A DNA stretch of 64,000 nucleotides from assembly GCF_902712875.1 (NCBI RefSeq), contig NZ_LR743509.1, positions 2,122,001 to 2,186,000 of the forward strand, read 5' to 3'. Made by a program: the position numbers and the translations under genes. The DNA comes from Hyphomicrobium sp. ghe19 (lineage in GTDB: Bacteria > Pseudomonadota > Alphaproteobacteria > Rhizobiales > Hyphomicrobiaceae). Positions 52,404 to 63,323 of this stretch are shown here, one piece after another. Positions within the stretch are counted from its first letter, which is position 1; each line of letters opens with the position of its first letter. The notes under the pieces are model-generated. The model did no database searches. It was given only the letters and a program-made list of their open reading frames with translations, and was not told the origin of the DNA.

Positions 52404-54653
52404 TCAAAAGCGCGGGCCAAATGAATTGGAGCGTGGGAAACCCTTCGGCGCCACCTTGCCCGCCTGCGCGCGCTCGCCTGACCACTCCTTCAATTCGCTC
52501 CACGACAGAGTAAATTCGCGGCCTGCGCTGTCGAGCCAGGTTAGCCCCGCGGATTTCTTGAAGACGCGGGCATCGGACAGCGCACCGTCCTTGAAGCGCT
52601 GAAGAATGACGCCTTTACCGCGCGTCATCTCATTGACCTCGTCGAGCTTGAAGATCAGGAGCTTGCGGTTTTCACCGATGGTCGCGACGTGATCGCCCTC
52701 TACCGGAACGCAGACCCGCGCCTCCTCAGGCTCCGTGACGTTGAGGATCTGCTTGCCCTTGCGCGTCGAGGCGATGACTTCTTCCTCGGGGACAATAAAT
52801 CCATAGCCGCCGGTCGACGCCACGAGCAGCTTCCGCGATGGATCGTGAACGAAGATCTCCGCGACATCGTGGTTTTCTTCGAGGTCGATCATGAGGCGCA
52901 ACGGCTCGCCATGACCTCGGCCGCCCGGAAGGGCGTTGGCTTCCAGAGTGAAGAACCGGCCGTTGGTCGCAAACAGGACGAGCTTATCCGTCGTGAAAGC
53001 TTTCAAGGCGCGCTTCAGCTCGTCGCCCTGCTTGAATTCGAGCTTCGACAGGTCGTCCTGATGGCCCTTGAGCGCGCGCACCCAGCCCTTTTCGGACAGG
53101 ATAACCGTGACCGGCTCCTTCTCGACGAGGGCAGCAGCGAGATCGACTTCAACCTCGGGTGCGTCGTCGAACGTGGAACGGCGCTTACCGAGCGCGGTCT
53201 TCTTCGAGTATTTCTCGCGCGTCTCCTTGACCTCTGCAGCGACATGCTCCCACTGCAGCTCTTCCGATTTCAAAAGCTGTTTCAGCTCGCGGCGCTCTTT
53301 CGAAAGCTTATCGTGCTCGGCGCGGATCTCGACTTCCTCGAGCTTCGACAGCGAACGCAGCCGCAAGTTCAGGATGGCTTCAGCCTGCACTTCGCTGAGG
53401 CTGAACTTCGAGATCAGCTTCGCCTTTGGATCGTCCTCATGGCGGACGATGCGTATCACCTCGTCGATGTTGAGGTAGGCGATCAGATAGCCGGCGAGAA
53501 CTTCGAGACGGTGCTCGATCTTCTGCAGCCGATGCGTCGAGCGGCGAACCAGAACCTCGATGCGATGCTCGAGCCACTGCCAGAGCACGTCGCGCAGATT
53601 GAGCACGTTCGGGATCTGGCCGCTCGACAGCACGTTCATGTTGAGGCTGACGCGGACATCGAGTTCGGTCAGGCGGAAGAGGCTCTCCATCAGCAGAACG
53701 GCATCCACCGCGCGGGTCTTCGGCTCGAGGATGAGACGGATCTCTTCCGCGCTTTCGTCACGCACATCGCCGAGGAGCGGCAGTTTTTTCTCGCTCATCA
53801 GGTCGGCGATTTTCTCGACGAGCTTCGCCTTCTGCACACCATATGGAATTTCGGTGACGACGACCTGATAGCCGCCACGAGTGGTTTCTTCCTTCGTCCA
53901 TCGGGCCCTGACGCGGAAGCCGCCGCGGCCGGTCTTGTAGGCTTCGAGTATCTGCTCACGCGGTTCGACGATGACGCCGCCCGTTGGAAAATCGGGACCT
54001 GGAATCATTTCGACGAGCTTCTCGATCGTCGCGTTCGGATGCTTGATCAGATGCAGGACAGCGGCGCATAGCTCGTCGACGTTGTGCGGCGGGATGCTTG
54101 TCGCCATGCCGACCGCAATACCGGTGGCGCCGTTGGCGAGCAGGTTCGGGAATGCCGCCGGCAGCACGACCGGCTCGTCGACGCGGCCGTCGTAGTTCGG
54201 GCGAAAATCGACCGTGTCCTCGTCGATACCCTCTAGGATCAGCGCCGCAGTCTCGGTCATGCGCGCTTCGGTGTATCGCCCGGCGGCCGGGTTATCGCCG
54301 TCGATGTTGCCGAAGTTTCCCTGACCGTCGACAAGCGGATAGCGTACGGCGAAATCCTGCGCGAGGCGCGCCAGGGCGTCGTAGATCGCCATATCGCCAT
54401 GTGGATGGTAGTTACCCATCACGTCGCCGACGATCTTGGCGCACTTGATGTAGCCACCCTCGGGATTGAGGCGCAGTTCGCGCATCGCGTAGAGGATGCG
54501 GCGGTGGACAGGCTTCATGCCGTCACGCACATCCGGCAGCGCGCGGTGCATAATGGTCGACAGAGCATAAGCCAGATAACGCTCTTCGAGAGCGGTCCGG
54601 AGTTCGACAGGCTCAATCGGGCCGTCGCCCGGCAGAATCGGTTTTGTGGTCAT
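52404..54653 (-). CDS. parC: DNA topoisomerase IV subunit A
   Basis: This is a 749-residue type IIA topoisomerase subunit. The catalytic Tyr is in [54 protein letters not shown] and a coiled-coil gate region with a shorter C-terminal domain distinguish it from GyrA, which ends with GyrA-box blades. It decatenates daughter chromosomes together with ParE, not present here. Confidence 0.94.
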   Translation of the reverse strand: MTTKPILPGDGPIEPVELRTALEERYLAYALSTIMHRALPDVRDGMKPVHRRILYAMRELRLNPEGGYIKCAKIVGDVMGNYHPHGDMAIYDALARLAQDFAVRYPLVDGQGNFGNIDGDNPAAGRYTEARMTETAALILEGIDEDTVDFRPNYDGRVDEPVVLPAAFPNLLANGATGIAVGMATSIPPHNVDELCAAVLHLIKHPNATIEKLVEMIPGPDFPTGGVIVEPREQILEAYKTGRGGFRVRARWTKEETTRGGYQVVVTEIPYGVQKAKLVEKIADLMSEKKLPLLGDVRDESAEEIRLILEPKTRAVDAVLLMESLFRLTELDVRVSLNMNVLSSGQIPNVLNLRDVLWQWLEHRIEVLVRRSTHRLQKIEHRLEVLAGYLIAYLNIDEVIRIVRHEDDPKAKLISKFSLSEVQAEAILNLRLRSLSKLEEVEIRAEHDKLSKERRELKQLLKSEELQWEHVAAEVKETREKYSKKTALGKRRSTFDDAPEVEVDLAAALVEKEPVTVILSEKGWVRALKGHQDDLSKLEFKQGDELKRALKAFTTDKLVLFATNGRFFTLEANALPGGRGHGEPLRLMIDLEENHDVAEIFVHDPSRKLLVASTGGYGFIVPEEEVIASTRKGKQILNVTEPEEARVCVPVEGDHVATIGENRKLLIFKLDEVNEMTRGKGVILQRFKDGALSDARVFKKSAGLTWLDSAGREFTLSWSELKEWSGERAQAGKVAPKGFPRSNSFGPRF

Positions 54654-54882
54654 GGCGCATCCCTACAGTGCCTCCGGTGCGCTCTCAAGCCTGAGCGACC
54701 TTGCGTCCTACGGGTGACGTCCAGCGCCGCGCCATTTGGGCGCAAGTTGGCGTGCCGCAGCCGGTGCCTTGCGGCCACTGTTCCACAAAGAGGGGAATTC
54801 AATCTGGACGTGACCGATGGCGCCAAGGTATTCCCGCGGCTAGATCTTCGACGCTTGAAGCTCAGCAGGAACGCGATCGGTA

Positions 54883-55590
54883 ATGGCTGCACTGGTGCCC
54901 GACCTGCCGCAGGTCGAACAGCACATCGTCGAACTCACGAATAAGGCGCGGCAAGAACAGAAGCAGCCGGCTTTAAAAATCAACGCGTTGCTGGCGAAGG
55001 CGGCGCGCGCCTACGCCGAGCGGGTGGCACGCAGCGGCACGTTCTCGCATACCGCCGACGGCCGCACGCCGGCGCAACGCGCGGAAAGTGCCGGCTATAA
55101 GCATTGCGATATCGCCGAAAATCTCGCGATGGATCAGGACAGCCGGGGCTTCGACACCGGCGCTCTCGCTCTCCAAGCGGTTGCGGGCTGGATGAATTCA
55201 CCACCGCACCGCGCCAACATCATGAGGGCTTCCGTCACCGAAATCGGCGTTGGCGTCGCGCGTGCCCCTGGGCCGAAGCCGAAGTTCATTGCCGTCGAAC
55301 TCTTCGGACGGCCTGCGACCGAGAGCTACAGTTTCAAGCTGTTCAATTTATCGAACACGGGCGTCAGCTATTCGTTCGACGGTAAAACGCGCGATTTGCA
55401 GCCCAACACTTCCGTTTCCATCACCGCCTGCTCTCCGGGCGAACTCGTCCTATCGAAACAGGGCGGGTGGTTTTCGAACGCGACGGAAATCGGACGTACG
55501 CGCCCTGAGAACAAGACGGTTTACACGCTGAAATCGACCGCCACCGGCGGAACGACATTGGACGTTTCCGCCCACGGGCAAACTCCTTAA
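54883..55590 (+). CDS. CAP/SCP-domain protein
   Basis: The 235-residue protein has a CAP (cysteine-rich secretory protein) domain: HIVELTNKARQEQ, GTFSHTADGRTPAQRAESAG, AENLAMDQ, and GWMNSPPHRANIMRASVTEI. A second half of beta-strands follows (about residue 145 onward). No signal peptide is obvious from the ATG at 54883, which is odd for this usually exported family; the true start could lie elsewhere. Function is unknown. Confidence 0.8.
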   Translation: MAALVPDLPQVEQHIVELTNKARQEQKQPALKINALLAKAARAYAERVARSGTFSHTADGRTPAQRAESAGYKHCDIAENLAMDQDSRGFDTGALALQAVAGWMNSPPHRANIMRASVTEIGVGVARAPGPKPKFIAVELFGRPATESYSFKLFNLSNTGVSYSFDGKTRDLQPNTSVSITACSPGELVLSKQGGWFSNATEIGRTRPENKTVYTLKSTATGGTTLDVSAHGQTP

Positions 55591-55614
55591 CGGGCGCGGC
55601 ATCTCTTCTGGCGC

Positions 55615-55639
55615 GGAACACTTTCGGAGCCAGAGCGTT
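55615..55639 (+). promoter_or_regulatory. EcfG-type promoter (GGAAC-N16-CGTT)
   Basis: Exact consensus on the plus strand. It ends 36 nt before the ATG at 55675 and makes the adjacent small gene a GSR member far from the main island. Confidence 0.83.
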
Positions 55640-55674
55640 TCTACTCGTTCGTTGAAACGGGAATGAGAGACATC

Positions 55675-55935
55675 ATGCAAGCACGCCACCTCATGATTTA
55701 CCTGGGTCTCACCATCCTGGCTGTCATTGCAGTCGTCGGCGGAGTTGCCGCGTATCAGCGCACTCAATCCGAAGTGCTGGTCGATACCCCTGCCGTTCGC
55801 GTCGAAACCAACAAGGCGACCGGCGAGACAAATGTCGATGCGCCCTTCGCGCACGTCGAAAAAGACGGCCAAGGAACACGCGTAGAGGCGCCCGGCGTAA
55901 AGATCGACGTACCCCGCAGCGCACCATCGGATTAG
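55675..55935 (+). CDS. Small single-span membrane protein of the GSR regulon
   Basis: The 86-residue protein has one membrane segment (MIYLGLTILAVIAVVGGVAA) and a polar tail with repeated VxV-type strands (VRVETNKATGETNVDAPFAH). The ATG at 55675 is chosen because the ATG at 55663 has a Shine-Dalgarno directly abutting it. An EcfG promoter precedes it and a terminator follows, so it is transcribed alone. Function is unknown. Confidence 0.7.
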   Translation: MQARHLMIYLGLTILAVIAVVGGVAAYQRTQSEVLVDTPAVRVETNKATGETNVDAPFAHVEKDGQGTRVEAPGVKIDVPRSAPSD

Positions 55936-55960
55936 GCGTTCGGTCAAGCCACGTTGACTT

Positions 55961-55990
55961 AGCCGCCCGTCCAACGACGGACGGCTTTTT
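55961..55990 (+). terminator. Rho-independent terminator
   Basis: The stem AGCCG-C-CCGTC with GACGG-A-CGGCT (one mismatch) has a 4-nt loop and is followed by TTTTTCTTT. It ends the small GSR gene and lies just before the convergent SDR gene. Confidence 0.85.
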
Positions 55991-55998
55991 CTTTCGAC

Positions 55999-56793
55999 CT
56001 AGCCGATCGTTCTCAGGATGCCGCCTTCGACACGCAAAGCCGCGCCGTTCGTCGCGGAGGCTTCTTTCGATGCGGCGTAGACGACCATATTGGCGACTTC
56101 CTCTACGGTCGCGAAGCGCTGCAGGAGCGATCCGGGCCGATGAGTCTGCACGAATGTTGCAGCCATTTCATCGGGGGTTTTGCCTGTAGCAGCGGCCATC
56201 TGGTTCAGAAATTGATCGACGCCTTCGGATCGCGTCGGACCTGGCAGCACAGCGTTGACGGTAACATTCGTTCCGGCTGTCAGCTGAGCGAGGCCTTGCG
56301 TCAGCGAGAGCTGTGCTGTCTTCGTCACCCCGTACTGGATCATCTCCGGCGGGATATTCACGGCCGACTCCGACGATATGAAAATGATGCGGCCCCAGTT
56401 TCGTTCGAGCATGCCGGGCAGGTAGGCACGCGACAAACGCACTCCCGACATCACATTCGTTTCGAAGTAACGCGACCAGTCGGCGTCCGAAATTTCGAAG
56501 AACGGCTTCGGCTCGAAGATGCCGGCATTGTTGATCAGGATGTCGGCGGACGGCACCGCCTTCACGAGCGCCTCACAGCCCGCCGCTGTCGATACGTCGG
56601 CGGCAACTCCGGTGACGGCTGCGGCGTTGACGCTGGCGTGGATCGCCGCGATGCCTTTATCGACCCTTTCCTGCTTCCGGCCGTTGACGACAATTTTCGC
56701 TCCCGCGTGCGCCAGGCCCTTTGCGATCGCGAGGCCGATGCCGCCGGTGGAGCCCGTCACAACTGCCGTCATATTCGTGAGATCTACCTTCAT
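55999..56793 (-). CDS. Short-chain dehydrogenase/reductase
   Basis: This 264-residue SDR has a TGSTGGIG cofactor loop, LINNAG, the catalytic Ser in FISSESA and Tyr-x3-Lys in YGVTKTAQ. The substrate is unknown. It is convergent with the small GSR gene and is not part of a visible operon. Confidence 0.9.
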   Translation of the reverse strand: MKVDLTNMTAVVTGSTGGIGLAIAKGLAHAGAKIVVNGRKQERVDKGIAAIHASVNAAAVTGVAADVSTAAGCEALVKAVPSADILINNAGIFEPKPFFEISDADWSRYFETNVMSGVRLSRAYLPGMLERNWGRIIFISSESAVNIPPEMIQYGVTKTAQLSLTQGLAQLTAGTNVTVNAVLPGPTRSEGVDQFLNQMAAATGKTPDEMAATFVQTHRPGSLLQRFATVEEVANMVVYAASKEASATNGAALRVEGGILRTIG

Positions 56794-57034
56794 GGGATCA
56801 ATCCAATTGTCATTGATGCTGCTTCAGGCCGGAATTTGAATAATTTCAAATGGCTTTCATGGCGACGTGTGCCCCGTGAGCTGTAGCATGAGCGAAGTTT
56901 CGGTATCACGCCGATTTACCATCACGGCGGATACGCAATCTTTGCATACATCCGCTACGTTGGACTTCGGCGATAGGGGCCCCACTTGTCTGGAGGCGCC
57001 AGCCATTTAACGCGCGCGGGTCGCCGGAGATCGA

Positions 57035-57514
57035 ATGGCAATCGAGATCGAACGAAAATTTGTTGTGCGCGACGACAGCTGGCGGCAATCGGAGATCGGT
57101 TCCGCGCCTATCGAGCAGGCCTATTTCGCGCGCACACCGCACGTGAAGGGCCGCATCCGCATTTTTGGCGACAACGCCTACATCACATTGAAGAGCGCGG
57201 TCGGCGGACTGTCACGCCACGAATTCGAATATAAAATACCGGAGGCCGACGCCGTCGAGATGATACGCGAGTTCAGCATCGAACCGCCCATCACGAAGGT
57301 TCGCTACGACGTTCCCTTCAAGGGCAACATCTGGACGGTCGACGTATTCGGAGGCGCCAACGACGGCTTGGTGCTTGCCGAGATCGAATTGAAGAGCGCC
57401 GATCAGTCGATCGCCCTTCCTCCGTGGATCGGTGAAGAGGTGACGAACAATCCCCGCTATGAAAATTCGAGCCTCGCGCGCACGCCATTCACGACCTGGA
57501 CCAAGAGCGGCTAG
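57035..57514 (+). CDS. CYTH-domain protein
   Basis: This is a 159-residue triphosphate tunnel enzyme. It opens with the signature MAIEIERKFVVRDD (E-x-E-x-K), followed by strands with Arg/Lys residues facing the tunnel (HVKGRIRIFGDNAYITLKSA) and the acidic ELKSADQ region. Likely activity is inorganic triphosphatase or a related nucleotide triphosphatase. GGAG precedes the ATG. Confidence 0.88.
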   Translation: MAIEIERKFVVRDDSWRQSEIGSAPIEQAYFARTPHVKGRIRIFGDNAYITLKSAVGGLSRHEFEYKIPEADAVEMIREFSIEPPITKVRYDVPFKGNIWTVDVFGGANDGLVLAEIELKSADQSIALPPWIGEEVTNNPRYENSSLARTPFTTWTKSG

Positions 57515-57543
57515 CCACCGGATGCGGCCGGCAAAGGCTGCCT

Positions 57544-58557
57544 TCAGATGCGGAGCGCCGCTTGGCGATAGGCGCTTGGCGACAGCCCCGTCCACCGGCG
57601 GAACGCGCGGGTGAAATGCGCGGGGTCAGAATAGCCGAGCCTTAACGCGATATCGGTCACCGCCGTTTCACTCTCCAGCAGCAACCGCTTCGCGTTGCGG
57701 CTCAGCAGATCGTCCACCAGTTCGATGAACGAGGTGCCGTGCGCGCTCAGCCGGCGTTGAAGCGACCTGGACGTAGTGCCGAGCTTGGCGGCGACCCAAT
57801 CGATGCGCGGATAGCCCTCGTGCAATGCAAGTTCGGTCACCGCCGCCGTCGTCGCCAGGACGTCGCTTTGGCGGGGAACGGGCGGCTCGCTGCGAACATC
57901 GCATTCATCCGAGACCGATCCTCCCGAATGGATCGTGTTCCCGAGGAGGGACGCATCGAACTCGATCGCCGGAACGGCGTGCCCGTGCGAGACGTTCGCG
58001 CCGAAAATGTCTTCAAGGGGAGCGCGCGGTGAGCCGAGAGGAAGCGCCGTCATCACCACGCTCGGCCGCCATCTAGGCCCCGCATAACCGCGCACGATAT
58101 CGATGGCGTATCCCAATGCGAGGAATTCGTTGTGGTGACGCCCTTCCGTCTCCGGCTCGATGAACTCGATCGACCAGCGGACGCGCGGTCCGTGACGCGA
58201 GACGGTGAGAACGGTCGACGTCTGCAGCATGACGTTCAGGCCGGAGTGGGCCCGCATCATCGCCTGGCTGAGTGTCTCTGCCTTGCATACCCAAGCTCCG
58301 AACGCGCTCAGATCCTGGCTCTTCACGGCTCGGCCGAGACGCGCGCCGAAATAGGCGTCGCCGGTATCGCGGGCCGCCTTCTCGAGCAGGCGAAACTGTT
58401 CCCGGAGCGGCACTATCAATTCCCGCTGCTCGAGAATTGCGAATGGCAAATCGACCTTGCGAAGAACGCGGGCGATCGACCCGCCCTGGCATTCCATGAA
58501 AGTCGCGATCGGGCCCAGGGAACTCGCTCGTGTTACTCCTGAAAGACGAGGCGCCAT
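57544..58557 (-). CDS. AraC-family transcriptional regulator
   Basis: This is about 337 residues. An N-terminal AraC-type binding domain precedes the two-helix-turn-helix DNA-binding part: GTTSRSLQRRLSAHGTSFIE and AVTDIALRLGYSDPAHFTRA-FRRW. The overall layout is that of the OruR/ArgR-type AraC regulators. It is divergent from a cupin gene that it may control. Confidence 0.88.
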   Translation of the reverse strand: MAPRLSGVTRASSLGPIATFMECQGGSIARVLRKVDLPFAILEQRELIVPLREQFRLLEKAARDTGDAYFGARLGRAVKSQDLSAFGAWVCKAETLSQAMMRAHSGLNVMLQTSTVLTVSRHGPRVRWSIEFIEPETEGRHHNEFLALGYAIDIVRGYAGPRWRPSVVMTALPLGSPRAPLEDIFGANVSHGHAVPAIEFDASLLGNTIHSGGSVSDECDVRSEPPVPRQSDVLATTAAVTELALHEGYPRIDWVAAKLGTTSRSLQRRLSAHGTSFIELVDDLLSRNAKRLLLESETAVTDIALRLGYSDPAHFTRAFRRWTGLSPSAYRQAALRI

Positions 58558-58693
58558 GCATAGCCCAATGCAAATTCCAACGAATTTGGCGCAAAATGGC
58601 AAGCGGGCGAATGGGCTTCAAGTCACGTTGGCGTTATACGCGAGCATCATCGATGCGCGCATTCCCGTCCCAACCAAGAAACCGGGGTGACCC

Positions 58694-59152
58694 ATGACCA
58701 CTGTCCTACAGGCGACACCCGCGATGACGGTTCCGTTCGAAGATCATATCACTTGGCATACGCTCGACGGTTTTCCGCACCTCGCCTATCACATTTGCGC
58801 AGTCGATGAGCAAAAACGCATCGTCGATATTCTGTTCAAGTTCGACGCCAATTCCCAAATTGTGTTGCACCGGCACAGGGCCGACTACATCACGCTGACG
58901 CTCCGCGGGGAGCTGCGCATTTACAACGCCAACGGCCAATTGAAGGAGATCCGCCCGACCGGGGCCTATGTTGCCGGGACGGCGAACGGCGAGCCGCATC
59001 GCGAAGGCGGGGGTGATGAGGATGTGATCGCGTTCTTCAGCAACCGCAACATCGACGGTGTCGTCTACGAAATTCTAGATGACGACCTCAATACGATTGC
59101 GACGCTCGGCATGGAGGAGTTCAAAGCCCTCCACGCCGCGCAACGCGCTTAG
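58694..59152 (+). CDS. Cupin-domain protein, 152 residues
   Basis: The beta-barrel includes HRHRADYITLTLRGELRIYN and GTANGEPHREGGG, with His residues that could bind metal. GGGG lies before the ATG. It starts 137 nt from the divergent AraC-type gene, so it is the likely target of that regulator. The reaction is unknown. Confidence 0.78.
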   Translation: MTTVLQATPAMTVPFEDHITWHTLDGFPHLAYHICAVDEQKRIVDILFKFDANSQIVLHRHRADYITLTLRGELRIYNANGQLKEIRPTGAYVAGTANGEPHREGGGDEDVIAFFSNRNIDGVVYEILDDDLNTIATLGMEEFKALHAAQRA

Positions 59153-60255
59153 TGCCAGCCGTTGTAAGGATCGTAATCGTCGGCCGGCGCGGTCGCGCCG
59201 CGCGCATACGTTGGCGGGCGCGACGCGGCTTTTGCTGTTGCCGCTCGAGGCGCAGAGGCTTTTGCATTTGACGCGATTCTGCCACCGAGCGAGCGGACCA
59301 CCGTCACTTCAGTTCCAACGCGCACGAGCGACGCGAGATGGAGAACATTCTCGTTCAGCATGCGGAAGCAGCCGGACGATTCCGCCTTGCCGATCGACTT
59401 CGGGTCATTGGTGCCGTGAATCCGGTAAAGCGTATTGCCGAGATAGATGGCTTTTGCGCCGAGCGGATTGCGAATACCGCCGAGCATGCGCTCCGGCAGT
59501 TCTGGCTTTCGCCGCCGCATGTCGGCGGGCGGATACCAATCCGGCCAATCGGCAACGCGTGAGACCTTTTCCTTACCGGTCCACGTGAAGCCCTGGCGGC
59601 CCACGCCGATGGAATAGGCATAGGCCGACGTCGCGCTCAGCACGTAGTAGAGCTTCCGCGCGCCAGTATCGATGACGATCGATCCCGGGGAATAGGGTCC
59701 GCTGAATGCCACCTGCGCCGGCGCGACGGCGCGGATGTAGGGCTTGTCGCCGCCATTCCTTCCGGGTGTCTTGCTGAGACGGGCTTCTTCGTCAGCGGAA
59801 GGTGCGGCGTCCCACGCGCCATAATCATCGCGTTCGTCATAGCGCGATGCCGGATATCGCTGATCGTTGAAGTAATCCCGATCGGTCGGTCTCGGATCGC
59901 TGTAACGGGGACCGTCATAACGCGGACCATCGTAACGTGGGCCTTCTCGATCATCGCCGTTGTCGCGACCGCCGTTGTAACGCGGATCGTAGCGGCGCGG
60001 ATCGTCGTTGCCACTTCCGACTCGATTGTCGGCACGGTTGTCGGCTCTCGGCGGCCCGTCGCGACGATCGAAGTAGCGATCGTCGGCATCGCGGTCGCTC
60101 TCCGCGGGATCGGTGTAGCGATCATCGTCGTCCGGCACGACTTGCTGGGGTGCACGGCGTGGACCGTCCCAAGGGTCCCACTGCTGCGCCGATACATGAC
60201 TTGCACCGCCGGCTATCGCCGTCGCGGCAACGAACGCAAAAAAGAAGCCTTTCAT
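59149..60255 (-). CDS. YkuD-type L,D-transpeptidase
   Basis: The 368-residue exported protein has a signal peptide (MKGFFFAFVAATAIAGGASH), a long Asp/Arg/Tyr-rich disordered region (about residues 25-150) and a C-terminal YkuD domain with IHGTNDPKSIGKAESSGCFR-M: the catalytic HGT ... S-x-G-C-x-R motif is intact. It cross-links peptidoglycan or anchors proteins to it. It ends 4 nt inside the convergent cupin gene's stop. The ATG at 60255 is preferred to a TTG 15 nt upstream. Confidence 0.9.
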   Translation of the reverse strand: MKGFFFAFVAATAIAGGASHVSAQQWDPWDGPRRAPQQVVPDDDDRYTDPAESDRDADDRYFDRRDGPPRADNRADNRVGSGNDDPRRYDPRYNGGRDNGDDREGPRYDGPRYDGPRYSDPRPTDRDYFNDQRYPASRYDERDDYGAWDAAPSADEEARLSKTPGRNGGDKPYIRAVAPAQVAFSGPYSPGSIVIDTGARKLYYVLSATSAYAYSIGVGRQGFTWTGKEKVSRVADWPDWYPPADMRRRKPELPERMLGGIRNPLGAKAIYLGNTLYRIHGTNDPKSIGKAESSGCFRMLNENVLHLASLVRVGTEVTVVRSLGGRIASNAKASAPRAATAKAASRPPTYARGATAPADDYDPYNGWH

Positions 60256-60518
60256 TGAACCCCCGCGCAACTTTGCTCACCCACTACTGGGCTTAACCAC
60301 TACACACAACCAACACCAACGCAGCCTGACCGTTCCATCGCCGCAACGTTGGCGTTGGATGTGGTCAATCGCGTGGCGAACCGATGGCAGCGGGCGCGAA
60401 CGAGATTACAAATCGCGTGACGAAACTCAGAGTTCGGGAACGATGTTAGGTCAGCGGGTGCGCAAGACTTCACGCAGACACGCGCGCGTTCTTGGCCGCC
60501 TTATTTGTCGATGCTGGA

Positions 60519-60794
60519 TCAGCGGGAGGTTCGGCTGAGAACGTCCATCAGCTCGGCAACCTTCCGGCGCTGATCGGCTGCATCGCCGCTCTGAATGGCA
60601 TGCTCGACGCAATGGGCCACGTGATCGCGCAGCACCTCTTCCTCGACGCGGCGGAGAGCCGCCCGAACAGCCGAAATCTGCGTCACGACGTCGATGCAGT
60701 ACCGCCCCTCGTCCACCATTTTGGCGAGGCCGCGAACCTGGCCCTCGATGCGGTTCAGGCGCTTCAGACAGGCGGCTTTGGTTTCTTTTTCCAT
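60519..60794 (-). CDS. csoR: CsoR-type copper-sensing repressor
   Basis: This is a 91-residue DUF156 regulator: [20 protein letters not shown], then YCIDVVTQI (Cys) and [10 protein letters not shown] (His and Cys), the C-H-C set that binds Cu(I) in CsoR. Copper binding releases it from DNA. The ATG at 60794 lies just inside the operator; an in-frame ATG at 60806 overlaps the operator itself. It is divergent from copA. Confidence 0.88.
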   Translation of the reverse strand: MEKETKAACLKRLNRIEGQVRGLAKMVDEGRYCIDVVTQISAVRAALRRVEEEVLRDHVAHCVEHAIQSGDAADQRRKVAELMDVLSRTSR

Positions 60795-60804
60795 GTCTTG
60801 ACGC

Positions 60805-60821
60805 ATACCCCATGGGGGTAT
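60805..60821. promoter_or_regulatory. CsoR operator (ATACCCC-N3-GGGGTAT)
   Basis: ATACCCCATGGGGGTAT matches the CsoR operator form exactly. It sits between the divergent csoR and copA genes and should repress both until copper rises. Confidence 0.85.
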
Positions 60822-60898
60822 ATCTGTCAACGACCACCGACGATGGTCCCGGCGCACGGGCGACAGTGCGCGCCCTGAGTTCAGCAAGGAATTACATC

Positions 60899-63280
60899 AT
60901 GACCGCTGACGAACCGAGGACAGGAGCCGAACAGAGCGTTCCCGCAAAGAGCTGCTGTTCGCACAATCACGCACCGCCGACTCACGCCGGCAACGTGAAA
61001 GATCCGGTGTGCGGCATGACCGTCGATCCGACTACGGCGAAGCATCATGCGGACCATGACGGTAAGACCTATTACTTCTGCTCCGCCGGATGCCGGACCA
61101 AGTTCGCCGCCGACCCAATCAAATATCTGAAACCGGAAACTGCCAAAGCCGAGCCCGTCCCGGCGGGCGCAATTTACACCTGCCCGATGCATCCGGAGAT
61201 CAGACAGGCCGGTCCGGGCTCCTGCCCTATCTGCGGCATGGCGCTTGAGCCCGAACTCGTTACCGCCGAAGCCCAACCCAACGCCGAACTCGAGGACATG
61301 ACGCGGCGGCTGTGGATTGGCGCGGCGCTCGCCCTTCCCGTTTTCGCTCTCGAGATGGGCAGTCACCTTGTCAATTTGCACCACATCATCAATCCGACGG
61401 TATCGAACTGGGTGCAATTCGCGCTCGCGACACCTGTCGTGCTCTGGGCAGGATTTCCGTTCTTCGAGCGCGGCTGGAAATCGCTCGAGACGCGCAATCT
61501 CAACATGTTCACGCTGATCGCGCTCGGCACAGGCGTCGCGTGGATCTATAGCGTCGTCGCCACGCTGTTTCCGGGCCTCTTTCCGCCGTCGCTCCGGGGA
61601 ATGGACGGCGCCGTTCCGGTCTATTTCGAAGCGGCTGCCGTCATCACCGTGCTCGTTCTCGTCGGGCAGGTCTTGGAACTTCGGGCGCGCGAGCAAACGA
61701 GCGGGGCTATCCGCGCCCTTCTCAATCTTGCTCCGAAGACGGCGCGGCTTCTGAAAGCCGATGGCTCGGACGAAGAGGTGCAGATCGAGGCGATTTCAGT
61801 CGGCGACCGGCTGCGCGTTCGTCCTGGTGAACGCATCGCCGTCGACGGCAGCGTCGTCGATGGCAAGAGCAACGTCGATGAATCGATGGTGACGGGAGAA
61901 CCGCTTGCTGTCTCGAAAAGTGTTGGAACGAAGGTCATCGGCGGCACGATCAACGGATCGGGCGCGCTCATCGTTCGAGCCGATAAGGTCGGCCGCGATA
62001 CGATGCTCGCGCGCATCGTGCAAATGGTCGCCGAAGCCCAGCGCAGCCGCGCGCCCATTCAGCGCCTCGCCGATCAAGTTGCCGGATGGTTCGTGCCGCT
62101 CGTCATCGCCGTTGCGGTGCTTGCGTTCGCCGCCTGGATGACGTTCGGCCCCGAACCGCGCTTCTCGTATGCGCTCGTTGCTGCCGTTTCGGTGCTTATC
62201 ATCGCCTGCCCTTGCGCGCTCGGGCTCGCGACTCCGATGTCGATCATGGTCGGTGTCGGCCGTGGCGCGCAGTCCGGCGTGCTGATCAAGAATGCCGAGG
62301 CTCTCGAGCGCATGGAGAAAATCGACACGCTCGTGGTCGATAAGACCGGCACGCTCACGGAAGGCAAGCCGAAGGTGACGGCGATCCGCACTGCGTCCGC
62401 GATCAGCGAGGCCGATCTGTTGAGGCTTGCGGCCAGTCTCGAGCAGGCGAGCGAGCATCCGCTCGGTGCGGCCATCGTGCTCGAAGCGCGGGATCGAAAT
62501 ATTGCACTATCGGATGTTCGCGATTTCGCTTCTCCTTCGGGCAAAGGCGTGTCCGGCGTTATCGACAATCGCAACGTCGTCATCGGCAATCGAACGATCT
62601 TCGACGAGGCGGGTATCGATACGTCGGCTCTTGCCGCCGATGCTGAAACGTTACGGGGCGATGGCGCAACAGCGGTTTACGTCGCGATCGACGGCAAAGC
62701 CGCGGGGATCATTGCGGTCGCCGATCCGATCAAGGCGACGACGCTGTCAGCGGTTCACAAGCTCAAGGCCGACGGCGTCCATGTCGTCATGCTCACCGGC
62801 GACAACGCGACAACGGCCAAGGCCGTCGCGGCCAAGCTCGGCATTGACGACATAAAGGCCGACGTTCTGCCCGAGGATAAGGCCAATTTCGTTGCTGAAC
62901 TCAGGCGCAAGGGTCGCGCGGTGGCTATGGCCGGCGACGGCGTCAACGATGCGCCGGCGCTCGCCGCGGCCGACGTCGGGATCGCGATGGGAACCGGCAC
63001 GGACGTTGCCATCGAAAGCGCCGGCATTACCCTCGTCAAAGGCGACCTCGAAGGGATCGCACGAGCGCGGGAACTCTCGGAAGCGACGATGTCGAATATC
63101 CGGCAGAACCTGTTCTTCGCCTTCGTCTATAACGCGGCGGGCGTGCCGATCGCAGCGGGTGTTCTGTATCCGGTCTTCGGATTGCTCCTATCTCCGATCA
63201 TCGCAGCCGCTGCAATGGCGCTGTCGTCCGTGAGCGTGATCGCAAATGCGCTTCGGCTTCGCCACACCGACGTCGGCTAG
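60899..63280 (+). CDS. copA: Copper-translocating P-type ATPase with YHS and heavy-metal-binding N-terminus
   Basis: The 793-residue P1B ATPase exports Cu(I). The N-terminus has a Cys/His-rich start, a YHS domain ([36 protein letters not shown]) and a heavy-metal-binding motif ([20 protein letters not shown]) in place of the usual HMA domain. The pump has [11 protein letters not shown] (CPC), [12 protein letters not shown] and [20 protein letters not shown]. The ATG at 60899 follows AAGGA at 8 nt. It is under the divergent CsoR operator. Confidence 0.94.
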   Translation: MTADEPRTGAEQSVPAKSCCSHNHAPPTHAGNVKDPVCGMTVDPTTAKHHADHDGKTYYFCSAGCRTKFAADPIKYLKPETAKAEPVPAGAIYTCPMHPEIRQAGPGSCPICGMALEPELVTAEAQPNAELEDMTRRLWIGAALALPVFALEMGSHLVNLHHIINPTVSNWVQFALATPVVLWAGFPFFERGWKSLETRNLNMFTLIALGTGVAWIYSVVATLFPGLFPPSLRGMDGAVPVYFEAAAVITVLVLVGQVLELRAREQTSGAIRALLNLAPKTARLLKADGSDEEVQIEAISVGDRLRVRPGERIAVDGSVVDGKSNVDESMVTGEPLAVSKSVGTKVIGGTINGSGALIVRADKVGRDTMLARIVQMVAEAQRSRAPIQRLADQVAGWFVPLVIAVAVLAFAAWMTFGPEPRFSYALVAAVSVLIIACPCALGLATPMSIMVGVGRGAQSGVLIKNAEALERMEKIDTLVVDKTGTLTEGKPKVTAIRTASAISEADLLRLAASLEQASEHPLGAAIVLEARDRNIALSDVRDFASPSGKGVSGVIDNRNVVIGNRTIFDEAGIDTSALAADAETLRGDGATAVYVAIDGKAAGIIAVADPIKATTLSAVHKLKADGVHVVMLTGDNATTAKAVAAKLGIDDIKADVLPEDKANFVAELRRKGRAVAMAGDGVNDAPALAAADVGIAMGTGTDVAIESAGITLVKGDLEGIARARELSEATMSNIRQNLFFAFVYNAAGVPIAAGVLYPVFGLLLSPIIAAAAMALSSVSVIANALRLRHTDVG

Positions 63281-63323
63281 TTGCGATGTTGCATCGTGAT
63301 TTGCCGGCAAAGGACGCATGCGT

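Noticed and set aside
52689..54071. A 460-codon open frame on the plus strand
   Set aside because: It is antisense to parC, which has clear motifs. The frame is an artefact of G+C-rich codon use.
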